Source: Oscillospiraceae bacterium
Lineage (GTDB): Bacteria; Bacillota; Clostridia; Oscillospirales; Ruminococcaceae
Assembly (NCBI GenBank): GCA_022511485.1
Contig: JAFLUJ010000344.1
Span: 1-10,896 of the forward strand
Direction: 5' to 3'
DNA: 10,896 bases
In this document: in pieces, positions 1-7,323 of the stretch
Layout of the letters: every line of letters begins with the position of its first letter
How positions within the stretch are numbered: the first letter of the stretch is position 1
The notes under the pieces: generated by a model
The model's database searches: none
Told to the model about the DNA's origin: nothing
What the model saw: only the letters and a program-made list of their open reading frames with translations
Position numbers and translations under genes: made by a program

Positions 1-1981
1 CGCCTGCATCGTCTGCCTCGGGAGCGTCCTCCAGAAGTGCCCTGATGGAAAGACTGATCCTCTTACCCTCCACGTCGATCTCAGTGATCTTAGCCTCGAT
101 CTCATCGCCGATGGAAAGCACATCCTTGATGTTTGTAACTCTCTTGTTAGCGATCTGAGAGATGTGAACAAGACCGTCGATATTAGGAACGATCTCTGCA
201 AAAGCGCCGAAAGGAGTAATGGAAACTACCTTAGCCTTTACAACATCATCAAGCTTGTAATCCTGTGCAAATTTTACCCAGGGGTTGTCCGCTTCCTTCT
301 TGTAGCCAAGTGAGATACGTCCAGCTTCCTTATCAAGAGCCTTGATGAATACTTCAATAGTATCTCCTACGGAAACTACCTCGGAGGGATGCTTGATCCT
401 GTTCCAGCTAAGCTCGGAAATGTGAACCATACCGTCTATTCCGCCAAGATCAACAAATGCACCATAATTTGTAAGCGACTTGACCTCGCCCTTGAATACA
501 TCGCCTTCTTTAGCAGTATCCCAGAACTTGCTCTTTACAGCGTCCTTTTCTGCGCTCAGTACCGCTCTGATAGAGCCTACTGCCTTGCCGCGCTGCTCGT
601 TTACCTCAATGATCTTGAACTTGACAGACTTCTTAACAAGCTCTTCAAGCTTGTCGTTTCTGTGCAGTGTTGCCTGGGAAGCAGGGATAAATACTCTTGT
701 TCCCTCATAAATAATTATAACGCCGCCCTTTACAACGCTTGAAACTGTTCCCTCAAGAACAGCGTCCTCAGCCTTAGCCTTGATGATCTTATCAAAGCCC
801 ACCATAGCATCGACCTTTTTCTTGGAAAGCTGTGCTATACCTTCGGCATCGTTGATCTTGATAACGATCAGCTCTACCTCGTCTCCGGGCTTTACTACAT
901 CAGCCGGCTTAAGACTCGGATCGTCAGTAAGCTCGGAAAGCGCCACGTAGCCCGTATGCTTTGTACCGACGTCTACGATGGCTTCTGCATCGTTTACAGC
1001 CGTTATGTATCCTTTCACCCTTTGACCGGTATATATTTTTTTGAAGGAAGCGTCAAGTGCCTCTTCAAAGTTAAAGTCCTCTTCCATATTCTGAATTTTT
1101 TCACTCATCTGGTTTGTAACCTCCTTGATTATATACTCCGGAGCCGAAGCGCCGGCAGTAATACCGATGATAATTTTTTCGCCGGTATTTTTTTCCGGGA
1201 TCACGATATTACGAAACTCCGGATCGCCTGCGTTCTCAATGTGGATACAGGCTTTACAGTGCTTTCGGCATATGTCTGCCAGCTTCACTGTGTTGGAACT
1301 GTGCTTTCCGCCTATGACTATCATTAAGTCGGCTTTTTCTGCCAGGCTCATGGCGCTCTGCTGTCTGTCGGCGGTGGCGCTGCAAATGGTATTGATAACC
1401 TCCGCGTCAGGGTATAGCTCCCCCGCGGCCGCGGCGCAAAAATCCCACATAGTTATATTATACGTTGTTTGAGCAACAATTGCAACCTTTTTTTTTGTAT
1501 TTTTATAATTTTTTTTTAAAAGTTCATATAATTCCAAATTATTGGCGCAGATTTCCACCTTATTGTTACAATGTCCGACAATTCCTGTGACCTCCGGATG
1601 GTTTTTATCCCCAAGAATAATAATGTCGCAGCCTGCTGCGGACTTTTCATCCACGATCTTCTGGATGCGTCTCACATAGGGACAAGTACCATCCTCATAT
1701 GACAACCCTTTCCGTTCCAGCAGTTCAAAGATGTCCTTCCCCGCTCCATGGGAACGTATCACTACCGTTTCGTCTCCGGTCAGAGCTTCAAGCTCCTCCT
1801 TTGTTTCAGCGATCCTTACTCCCTTTGAGGAAAGCTCCCGTGCAACATCTTTATTATGGATAATTTCACCATAGGTAACAACTTTTTTTCCCCTGCTTAA
1901 TATATTATACACTATTTTTACGGCTCTGTCAACACCAAAACAGAATCCTGCGTTTTCCGCAACAATAATTTCAGTTTTCAT
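1..1981 (-). CDS. ispH-rpsA: IspH-ribosomal protein S1 fusion (HMBPP reductase / 30S protein S1), 3' end cut by window edge
   Basis: Bifunctional clostridial fusion. The N-terminal part (about residues 1-285) is 4-hydroxy-3-methylbut-2-enyl diphosphate reductase, the last enzyme of the MEP isoprenoid pathway. Visible are the three Fe-S cysteines C14 (GFCFGV), C100 (GTCPYV) and C200 (NTICSAT), substrate-site residues H42 (IIHN), H78 (RSHGA), H128 and E130 (NHPEV), the QTT motif at 171-173 and SSN at 228-230. From M292 an S1 part follows with four S1 RNA-binding repeats beginning near residues 317, 402, 488 and 573; the third is the most canonical (NYGAFVDLGGIDGMVHISEL). The frame is open without interruption to the window edge (660 residues), ending in an acidic ALLEDAPEADDAG stretch, so only a short tail is probably missing. 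The ATG at 1981 lies inside the end of plsC (11-bp overlap), pointing to translational coupling. Two runs of nine A occur in the coding strand at 1488-1496 and 1509-1517. Identification of both halves is firm. Confidence 0.95.
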   Translation of the reverse strand, partial: MKTEIIVAENAGFCFGVDRAVKIVYNILSRGKKVVTYGEIIHNKDVARELSSKGVRIAETKEELEALTGDETVVIRSHGAGKDIFELLERKGLSYEDGTCPYVRRIQKIVDEKSAAGCDIIILGDKNHPEVTGIVGHCNNKVEICANNLELYELLKKNYKNTKKKVAIVAQTTYNITMWDFCAAAAGELYPDAEVINTICSATADRQQSAMSLAEKADLMIVIGGKHSSNTVKLADICRKHCKACIHIENAGDPEFRNIVIPEKNTGEKIIIGITAGASAPEYIIKEVTNQMSEKIQNMEEDFNFEEALDASFKKIYTGQRVKGYITAVNDAEAIVDVGTKHTGYVALSELTDDPSLKPADVVKPGDEVELIVIKINDAEGIAQLSKKKVDAMVGFDKIIKAKAEDAVLEGTVSSVVKGGVIIIYEGTRVFIPASQATLHRNDKLEELVKKSVKFKIIEVNEQRGKAVGSIRAVLSAEKDAVKSKFWDTAKEGDVFKGEVKSLTNYGAFVDLGGIDGMVHISELSWNRIKHPSEVVSVGDTIEVFIKALDKEAGRISLGYKKEADNPWVKFAQDYKLDDVVKAKVVSITPFGAFAEIVPNIDGLVHISQIANKRVTNIKDVLSIGDEIEAKITEIDVEGKRISLSIRALLEDAPEADDAG
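1106..1126 (-). promoter_or_regulatory. Internal Shine-Dalgarno plus ATG at the IspH/S1 junction
   Basis: Inside the fused frame, AAGGAGG (1126-1120) lies 11 nt before an in-frame ATG (1108-1106, codon 292), exactly where the IspH fold ends and the S1 part begins. It also encodes the IKEV residues of the linker, so it may be a by-product of codon use. If used, it would give a free S1 protein from the fused mRNA. The 11-nt spacing is somewhat long but workable. Confidence 0.45.
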
Positions 1982-2588
1982 TAACAATTTTTTCCTCTTG
2001 ATTTCCCTCTACAAGCTCTCTTATGGCGTCCATGATCCTTGTCTTTACGGCTTTAAGTGACTTGGGGGAAGTATCCTCCACAGCTATTTCGGAGGCGGGT
2101 ATGACTTTTCCGAAACGGACTGTCAGCTTTGAGCGGAAATGCAGCTTTTCCCCCTCGAAAATTATTCCGCAGGGAAGGACGTCCGCACCGGATTTTGCGG
2201 CGATAAGGGCAACTCCTGATTTTCCCCTGCCTACCTTGCCGTCCTTTGAGCGCGTACCCTCGGGAAAAATAACAAGATGCCTGTTGGATTTAAGGATAGC
2301 TACCGAATCTTCGATGATCTTCATGTCTCCTGCGCCCCGCTTTACAGGGAACGCTCCCAGCATTGTGATAAAAGCGGCAAAAAGCTTATTTTTGAAAAGC
2401 TCCTCCTTTGCCATGTAGGTGACGGGAAGCTTCATAGGCATAGTAAGCAGGACTGGGTCTGCATAGCTTCTGTGATTGGAAGCCAGCACAAGCGCTTTGT
2501 CCTGAGGGATATTTTCTGCACCCTCAATATGGAAATTGTAGTATATCTTATATGCTAAAATAGTCGCGTGTCTTACAAATGCGTTCAA
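1971..2588 (-). CDS. plsC: 1-acyl-sn-glycerol-3-phosphate acyltransferase (PlsC family)
   Basis: This enzyme transfers an acyl group to lysophosphatidic acid to give phosphatidic acid at the inner face of the membrane, in phospholipid synthesis. At 205 residues it is normal for small Firmicutes PlsC proteins. Seen are the catalytic NHxxxxD motif (N38 H39 R S Y A D44), the PVKRG block at 81-85, the glycerol-phosphate-binding FPEGTRS at 108-114 and the VLPCGI block at 137-142. The start is TTG at 2588; in the same frame a stop lies four codons upstream, and no ATG fits the conserved N-terminus. A weak AAAGG site lies 12 nt upstream, inside the stop region of the preceding gene 15 nt away. Weak start and close packing suggest coupling to upstream translation. 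Its last codons overlap the ispH-rpsA start by 11 bp. Family sure; exact acyl substrate inferred. Confidence 0.93.
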   Translation of the reverse strand: MNAFVRHATILAYKIYYNFHIEGAENIPQDKALVLASNHRSYADPVLLTMPMKLPVTYMAKEELFKNKLFAAFITMLGAFPVKRGAGDMKIIEDSVAILKSNRHLVIFPEGTRSKDGKVGRGKSGVALIAAKSGADVLPCGIIFEGEKLHFRSKLTVRFGKVIPASEIAVEDTSPKSLKAVKTRIMDAIRELVEGNQEEKIVNEN

Positions 2589-2603
2589 TCCGATTCACAA
2601 CCT

Positions 2604-3398
2604 TTATCTGTTTGCGGACACCGTCTTTTCAAGCTCCTCCGCAATGGTTTTTATTTTGTGAAGTATCCCGTCAAAATCGGATACCCCCATCAGGTCAAAA
2701 AGACCGTTTATATTTTCCTCAAAATCATGTGGAAGAATTTTACACTCACCAGTGCAAATTTTCATCAGACGTTTTTCTCCGGGATGCTTCATACGGTTAA
2801 GTGCGAAGATCACGTCAAAGTAGGACGCCAGAAATTCTGATACCCGATGATTTACGCTGTTACGGTCTCCCCGTCCGCAGGCTTTTTCTATCTGAGCGGA
2901 GTAATTTGCAAGACTGTCGCTTAACAGAAGCATATTCCGTTCGATAATATTTTTCCGGAGCTCATCCGGATATGGGACATCAAACCGCTCCCTTGCAGCT
3001 TTCAGTCTGCCGCCCCTGTCAAAAATAATCTGTGAGCTTATGAGATTATGCCACATACAGGTGGTGTAGCTGTTATGAGCGGAAAATCCTTCCACCACCT
3101 CTGATATCTGACAGGTAAACTCGTCAAGACTGCGGTAGATAATATCCATACATATGCCGTCCGAAAGCTTGAGATTATCCTCATGCTCCCAAAAACGGTT
3201 TCCTATTTCCATTGTTTTGCAGAATGGTTCAAAGACATTCCGGCGCTTGTCTTCGGAAATATCCGATGTCACATAAACGTACACGTCATAATCGGAGCTT
3301 TCATCCGCCTTTCCGGTGGCACGTGAACCTCCCAGAGCTGCTGCTTCTGCTTCCGGAAAAGCTTCAAGCAGCTTTAAGATATTTTCTGCCGGCGTCAT
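2604..3398 (-). CDS. DUF4037-type nucleotidyltransferase-fold protein of unknown function
   Basis: A 264-residue soluble protein. The N-terminus carries a polymerase-beta-type nucleotidyltransferase signature, ALGGSRATGKADESSDYDVY, with G23-G24-S25, the acidic pair D36 and D38, and a plausible third metal ligand D85 (GICMDIIYR). The active site therefore looks intact. The rest (about 105-255) is mostly helical with FDRGGRL at 126-132 and a conserved-looking NHRVSEFLASYFDVIFALNR segment at 183-201, matching my recollection of DUF4037 (inference, not a search). The fold is shared with lincosamide and aminoglycoside nucleotidyltransferases, but the substrate cannot be told. The start ATG overlaps the cmk stop as ATGA (4 bp), and plsC begins 15 nt downstream, so it is embedded in the cmk-plsC-ispH-rpsA train. 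Base use looks like that of its neighbours. Antibiotic modification, RNA modification or protein nucleotidylation are all possible. Confidence 0.8.
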   Translation of the reverse strand: MTPAENILKLLEAFPEAEAAALGGSRATGKADESSDYDVYVYVTSDISEDKRRNVFEPFCKTMEIGNRFWEHEDNLKLSDGICMDIIYRSLDEFTCQISEVVEGFSAHNSYTTCMWHNLISSQIIFDRGGRLKAARERFDVPYPDELRKNIIERNMLLLSDSLANYSAQIEKACGRGDRNSVNHRVSEFLASYFDVIFALNRMKHPGEKRLMKICTGECKILPHDFEENINGLFDLMGVSDFDGILHKIKTIAEELEKTVSANR

Positions 3399-4084
3399 TT
3401 ATCATCCAGACCTTTCGTCTTTGTGGTTTCATTTATCAGCGCTATGACCTTTTCCGTTGCCTGACCGAGATCCAGCTCCGTAGTGTCGCAAAGGACGGCG
3501 TCCTCCGCCTGTTTAAGAGGGGCGATCTCCCTGTGGGAGTCGTTGTAGTCCCTTTGGTTTACGTCCGCAAGAACGGAATCAAAGTCAACACACTCGCCCT
3601 TTTCCGTAAGCTCAGCATGGCGGCGGCGGGCACGTTCCTCCGCTGAGGCGGTGAGGAAAATTTTCAGGTCTGCATCCGGAAGCACTACTGTGCCGATGTC
3701 ACGACCGTCCATAATGACGTTATTTTCGGAGGCAATTTTCTTTTGCAGGTCAAAAAGGAAATCCCGTACCGCAGGTATAGCTGAAACTGCGGAAGCACCC
3801 ATAGAAATTTCGGGAGTGCGTATCTTATCGGAAACGTCCTCTCCGTTCACAAAAACGTGCTGAGAGCCGTCAATAAATTTAAGCTCCGGTGTGATCCTTG
3901 GAAGCAGTGAAGCTACTGCCTGCGGATCGCTGACATTAGTACCCTTTGATATAGCATAATAGGCTATCGACCGATAGAGCGCTCCGGTATCAACATAAAT
4001 AAATCCCACAGCCTTTGCAGCAGCTTTTGCTATAGTGCTTTTCCCCGCTCCCGCAGGACCGTCTATGGCGATATTTACAGACAT
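3395..4084 (-). CDS. cmk: Cytidylate kinase
   Basis: Phosphorylates CMP and dCMP to the diphosphates using ATP, feeding CDP for phospholipid and DNA synthesis in the cytosol. The 229-residue length is standard. Motifs: P-loop GPAGAGKST at 9-17, YVDTGALYR at 30-38, the CMP-binding GRDIGT at 127-132, the arginine-rich lid RARRRHAE at 151-158 and RDYNDSHREIAPL at 178-190, all typical of bacterial CMP kinases. The ATG at 4084 has AAGGAG nine nt upstream, a strong ribosome site. The gap to the upstream EAL gene is only 27 nt and contains an 8-bp tandem repeat (ATGTTAAG twice) but no clear promoter or terminator, so cmk may share the EAL transcript. Its TGA overlaps the ATG of the DUF4037 gene. Confidence 0.97.
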   Translation of the reverse strand: MSVNIAIDGPAGAGKSTIAKAAAKAVGFIYVDTGALYRSIAYYAISKGTNVSDPQAVASLLPRITPELKFIDGSQHVFVNGEDVSDKIRTPEISMGASAVSAIPAVRDFLFDLQKKIASENNVIMDGRDIGTVVLPDADLKIFLTASAEERARRRHAELTEKGECVDFDSVLADVNQRDYNDSHREIAPLKQAEDAVLCDTTELDLGQATEKVIALINETTKTKGLDDK

Positions 4085-4111
4085 AGAATTGTACTCCTTA
4101 ACATCTTAACA

Positions 4112-6061
4112 TCATTTTACGGATACCGCGGCTTCCTCAATAAACTTTACAAATTCCTCTTCGGGGATAGGCTTTGAAAAATAGTATCCCTGGATATATT
4201 CACATTCAAGGTCGGTGAATCTTTTCAGTATCTGCTTTGTTTCAACGCCCTCTACAACGATGTGCATATCCATATCCTTTATCATTTTGATAGTATTCTG
4301 GAGAACCACCCACATTCTGGGATTGCTTTCCGCGTCCACAAATGACTTGTCAAGCTTTACTATAGTAAGAGGCAGGGAAGCAACGCTTCTTATATTGGAG
4401 TATCCTGTACCGTAATCGTCCAGTGAGAAGCTGATACCTGCGCTGCAAAGCTTATCAATATTTGCTGTCATAATATTCTGGGAGTAATTAGCAGCAGTCT
4501 CGGTTATTTCAAGGTTGATCTTATCGGGAGTAACTCCGTACTGCCTGATGGTCTGGAGGACCTTATCAGCAAGATCTGACTGCATACACTGGGCAACGGA
4601 CAGATTTATCTCGATATAGTCAAGGTTCAGACGCTTGAAGTCATCGCTTGATATAAAGCGGCATACCTCGTCAAGGACATATTCTCCTATCTTGTGTATA
4701 GCTCCGCTTTTTTCCGCAGCGAGAATGAAAATGTCAGGGGAAATGAATCCGTATTTTTCGTCATAAAGTCTGAGAAGCGCTTCGGCGGAAACAAATCTTT
4801 TCTCCTTGGTGGAGTAGATCGGCTGATAGTATATCTGGAATTTCTTTGCCGCTATAGCGTTGTCGATTATGTTGTCAAGCTCGCTGGTAAGGCTGAAAAT
4901 GTTCTTTTCCATGATCTCGGAAATATGCAGGACACGTCCCGAGAACGGCAATTTTTCGTGGAAATCGTTTCCGAAGTGCATCAGCATGGGGAAATCCGTT
5001 ATTTCCTCGGGACATTTTGCCACGCAGATATATGCTATCATGTTAAGCTCCAGACGGTTGAGGATAATACTCTGTTTAAGCCTGAAATTTATTTCCTCTG
5101 CCGCTGTATCAATTTTATCCCGGTATTCGTCGCTTATCACGAAGCGGAATCTTCCTCTGTCCAGATAATAAATATCCGCATGAGCTTTGGTCTCCCTGTT
5201 CACGTCATTGAGCTCATCGGCAATTTTTTGCAGAAGCTCGTTGATACCGTCATAGTTGAGGATACTGTACAGTGACAGGAAGTTGGATATGTTTATCATT
5301 ATCACGCTGACGTGCTTGTCTGTCCTGAAGGTCTTTTTCATATCCGTTCCATAGGCTGTGAATTTTCTCAGTCCGGTGATAAAGTCGATAAGCTCCTCAG
5401 GACGGTGTACAGAGTTCATGATAATAAGCAGCGCAATTGCATTAGAGAACATTTCCACCATAAGCTCCGGATTGAATAACTGAATAATAAACGCCGCGAC
5501 CTCCATAGGAAGCATAAGCATAAGTGAAATGAACTTTCCCCTTGTAAAAAGCTTTCTATGTCTTATCAGATACACAGTACATACGCACATATTATAAAAT
5601 GCACACAGGTACAGTAAATGGATATACGAACCTCTGACATAATGGGAGTTTTCATCAATATAGAAAATTATCTTTGTAAACGGATTGACCGCCAGAAGGA
5701 TCGTTATCAACGGATAGGGGAAAAGCAATAACGTCTTTAAAAGCATCCTTCCTCTGATCCTGTGCCACGTATCTGCAAGGCTTATGATATAAAGCATATA
5801 GGCTGCTATTGTAAAGTTATGGAAGAGCAGATAGCTTGTATTAAGGATATACATCGGCACTATACTGTTTACGCCGTAATTTCCTGCAATATCCAGTGCA
5901 GTAGCATATATTTCGGACAGGGTAGATACAAATGCAATTCCAAGCAGGGCAAAGAGAAAGCGGCTGGCAATTCCCTCTGTCAATTTACGGAACACCATTG
6001 AGCAGAAAAGTATGACCAAAATGACCGCTGCACATATATCAAAATAAATTACCGGCGTCAT
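4112..6061 (-). CDS. Membrane-bound cyclic-di-GMP phosphodiesterase (7TM, degenerate GGDEF, EAL)
   Basis: A 649-residue integral membrane signalling protein. Residues 5-218 show about seven hydrophobic segments (near 5-24, 33-55, 67-95, 107-125, 145-165, 176-196, 203-218). Residues about 225-385 resemble a GGDEF domain, but the GG(D/E)EF loop reads DRGRF (301-305), so it should not make c-di-GMP. Residues 395-645 are an EAL domain with the expected metal and substrate ligands in place: E427 (SAEAL), N486 (EINLS), E518 (LEITE), D548-D549 (DDYGTG), K569 (VKLDK), E604 (VVEGVE) and Q624 (IQGYY). It should therefore hydrolyse c-di-GMP to pGpG, with the membrane and GGDEF-like parts sensing or regulating. 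The ATG at 6061 has GGAGG seven nt upstream. An extended -10 promoter lies about 50 nt upstream. It is the first gene of the packed minus-strand train. Confidence 0.92.
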   Translation of the reverse strand: MTPVIYFDICAAVILVILFCSMVFRKLTEGIASRFLFALLGIAFVSTLSEIYATALDIAGNYGVNSIVPMYILNTSYLLFHNFTIAAYMLYIISLADTWHRIRGRMLLKTLLLFPYPLITILLAVNPFTKIIFYIDENSHYVRGSYIHLLYLCAFYNMCVCTVYLIRHRKLFTRGKFISLMLMLPMEVAAFIIQLFNPELMVEMFSNAIALLIIMNSVHRPEELIDFITGLRKFTAYGTDMKKTFRTDKHVSVIMINISNFLSLYSILNYDGINELLQKIADELNDVNRETKAHADIYYLDRGRFRFVISDEYRDKIDTAAEEINFRLKQSIILNRLELNMIAYICVAKCPEEITDFPMLMHFGNDFHEKLPFSGRVLHISEIMEKNIFSLTSELDNIIDNAIAAKKFQIYYQPIYSTKEKRFVSAEALLRLYDEKYGFISPDIFILAAEKSGAIHKIGEYVLDEVCRFISSDDFKRLNLDYIEINLSVAQCMQSDLADKVLQTIRQYGVTPDKINLEITETAANYSQNIMTANIDKLCSAGISFSLDDYGTGYSNIRSVASLPLTIVKLDKSFVDAESNPRMWVVLQNTIKMIKDMDMHIVVEGVETKQILKRFTDLECEYIQGYYFSKPIPEEEFVKFIEEAAVSVK

Positions 6062-6113
6062 TGCCTGTCCTCCATTCTATAAAAAATACAAAAAAGTATA
6101 GTAATCTAAGCCA

Positions 6114-6142
6114 ATTATACCACATATTATCCAAAATTTAAA
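6114..6142 (-). promoter_or_regulatory. Predicted sigma-A promoter of the EAL gene, extended -10
   Basis: On the minus strand TGGTATAAT gives a perfect -10 (6119-6114) with the TGn extension, and TTTAAA (6142-6137) is a poor -35 at 17-bp spacing. Predicted transcription start is near 6107, giving a leader of about 45 nt. It could also drive cmk and the genes after it. Confidence 0.6.
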
Positions 6143-6246
6143 GCATTTGGGGATCAAATATTTTAAATTTTTTATTAATTCCATATTAACATATGGTTAT
6201 ATTTGACATTTTTGCGTTCAGGCGGTTCAAAATATAGTATAAAAGG

Positions 6247-6280
6247 TAATGGACGCTGCATGACTTTGCAGCGTCCATTA
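6247..6280 (-). terminator. 13-bp perfect hairpin, probable terminator of the SBP-GH5 transcript
   Basis: Arms TAATGGACGCTGC (6247-6259) and its exact complement (6268-6280) enclose an 8-nt loop. Read on the minus strand it lies 56 nt after the GH5 stop and is followed by ACCTTTTATAC, a short U-tract. No U-tract follows on the plus strand, where instead a Shine-Dalgarno begins at the foot of the stem. A terminator for the minus-strand operon is the best reading; a plus-strand leader hairpin is the alternative. Confidence 0.55.
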
Positions 6281-6311
6281 AGGAGTAATTATGAAAAACA
6301 GAATATGTTGA
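6280..6311 (+). other. Stranded translation start: Shine-Dalgarno, ATG and a six-codon ORF (MKNRIC)
   Basis: AAGGAG (6280-6285), a 5-nt spacer and ATG (6291) are followed by AAA AAC AGA ATA TGT and stop TGA at 6309-6311. The layout looks like the start of a real gene whose body is gone, since the GH5 gene ends just beyond on the other strand. A TTGACA at 6203 lies upstream but has no -10 at proper spacing. It may be a truncated gene start, a leader peptide, or chance. Confidence 0.25.
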
Positions 6312-6335
6312 AAAGGCTTTTACGTTTAAGAGGCT

Positions 6336-7286
6336 TTAGAGATATTTTACAAGCTCGTCGATAACACCGCTCATTCTTTCATCGGAGAGACCGAAATCCA
6401 TCTGCTTGTAGCTCCACGTACAGCGCGACATATTGAATTTCTCGTGTGCAGCGTGGATAGCCTTATACCACTTCAAGGCGTCCTCGGGAGATGCCCTGTC
6501 GATAACTCCGTACTCTCCGCAATAAAGAGCGGTATTATATTTCTCTGCGGTCTTTATTGCTGCGGAGAACCTTTCCTCGAAATATTCGGGAGTGATCTCC
6601 TTTTCATCAAAGCTCATTCTGAACGATGTATCCATACCATCGACCCAGGGAGCGCCCTGATGTGTGAAGTTAAGCGGATCATAGCAGTGTATGGAAAACA
6701 CTGTATTGTCATCCTCCGGATCTGCAATATCGGGAAGAGCATCTGGACTGTTGTTCCAGTATCCTCCCACGATTATCGTTGTATCGGGAGCTTTTGCACG
6801 TATCCTTTTGATGCAGGTGCATATCATTTTGTTCCATGCGTCGCTGTAGCTTTTATCCGTGACCTCGTTAAGAAGCTCGTAGGCTACTCTGTCACTGTAG
6901 GAAGCATATCGCTCCGCAAGCTTTTCCCAGAGCTTATAAAAGCGTTCCTGGAGGGCTTCGCTGTCAAAGAGCCCGCTTTCATTTTCCCCCTTGTCAAAGG
7001 AAAATCCGGCAGTCTTGTGCAGATCAAGAACAAGGTTCAGTCCAGCTTCGCCGCACCATTTTATGGCATTGTCTATGTATTCATAGCCTTTTTCTATCAC
7101 GTTTCCGTTGTTGTCCTCAACGAGATTGTAGTCAATAGGCAGACGTACATGATCCGCTCCCCAGGAGGATATTTTCTCAATATCCTCCTTGTGGATAAAG
7201 CTGTCGTAACGTTCCTTTGTATGGTCGCATTGAGAAAGCCATCCGCCCAGATTGACGCCCTTTTTGTATCCTTCAAAAGACTTCAT
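6336..7286 (-). CDS. Cytoplasmic glycoside hydrolase family 5 beta-glucanase or beta-glucosidase
   Basis: A 316-residue single-domain (beta/alpha)8 hydrolase. It begins GVNLGGWL (10-17), a form common in exo-beta-1,3-glucanase-like GH5 proteins. The GH5 active-site set is visible: R48 (DHVRLP), H90 (LDLHK), N140-E141 as acid/base (LLNEV), H200 and Y202 (IHCYD), nucleophile E258 (YCGEYG) and W291 (CTWSYK). There is no signal peptide, carbohydrate-binding module or dockerin, so it should act in the cytosol on imported oligosaccharides, splitting beta-glucosidic bonds with retention. The ATG at 7286 has GGGGAGG ten nt upstream. It follows the substrate-binding lipoprotein by 37 nt, almost certainly in one operon. 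Together with the divergent lichenase this suggests mixed-linkage beta-glucan oligosaccharides as substrate, which is inference; subfamily and exact linkage cannot be fixed from sequence alone. Confidence 0.88.
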   Translation of the reverse strand: MKSFEGYKKGVNLGGWLSQCDHTKERYDSFIHKEDIEKISSWGADHVRLPIDYNLVEDNNGNVIEKGYEYIDNAIKWCGEAGLNLVLDLHKTAGFSFDKGENESGLFDSEALQERFYKLWEKLAERYASYSDRVAYELLNEVTDKSYSDAWNKMICTCIKRIRAKAPDTTIIVGGYWNNSPDALPDIADPEDDNTVFSIHCYDPLNFTHQGAPWVDGMDTSFRMSFDEKEITPEYFEERFSAAIKTAEKYNTALYCGEYGVIDRASPEDALKWYKAIHAAHEKFNMSRCTWSYKQMDFGLSDERMSGVIDELVKYL

Positions 7287-7323
7287 ATCGAGTCATCCTC
7301 CCCGGCAATATCATGTCGTTTAA

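Noticed and set aside
389..1472. Several plus-strand frames over the first 1.5 kb
   Set aside because: They oppose the continuous IspH-S1 frame, which reads through the whole region to the window edge with family motifs.
4097..4112. Tandem ATGTTAAG as a regulatory repeat before cmk
   Set aside because: Two short copies that simply include the EAL stop region and the cmk Shine-Dalgarno; too little to call a regulatory site, so only noted with cmk.
6203..6243. Plus-strand promoter from TTGACA at 6203
   Set aside because: The nearest -10-like boxes (TATAGT 6233, TATAAA 6238) are 24 and 29 bp away, outside the usual spacing.
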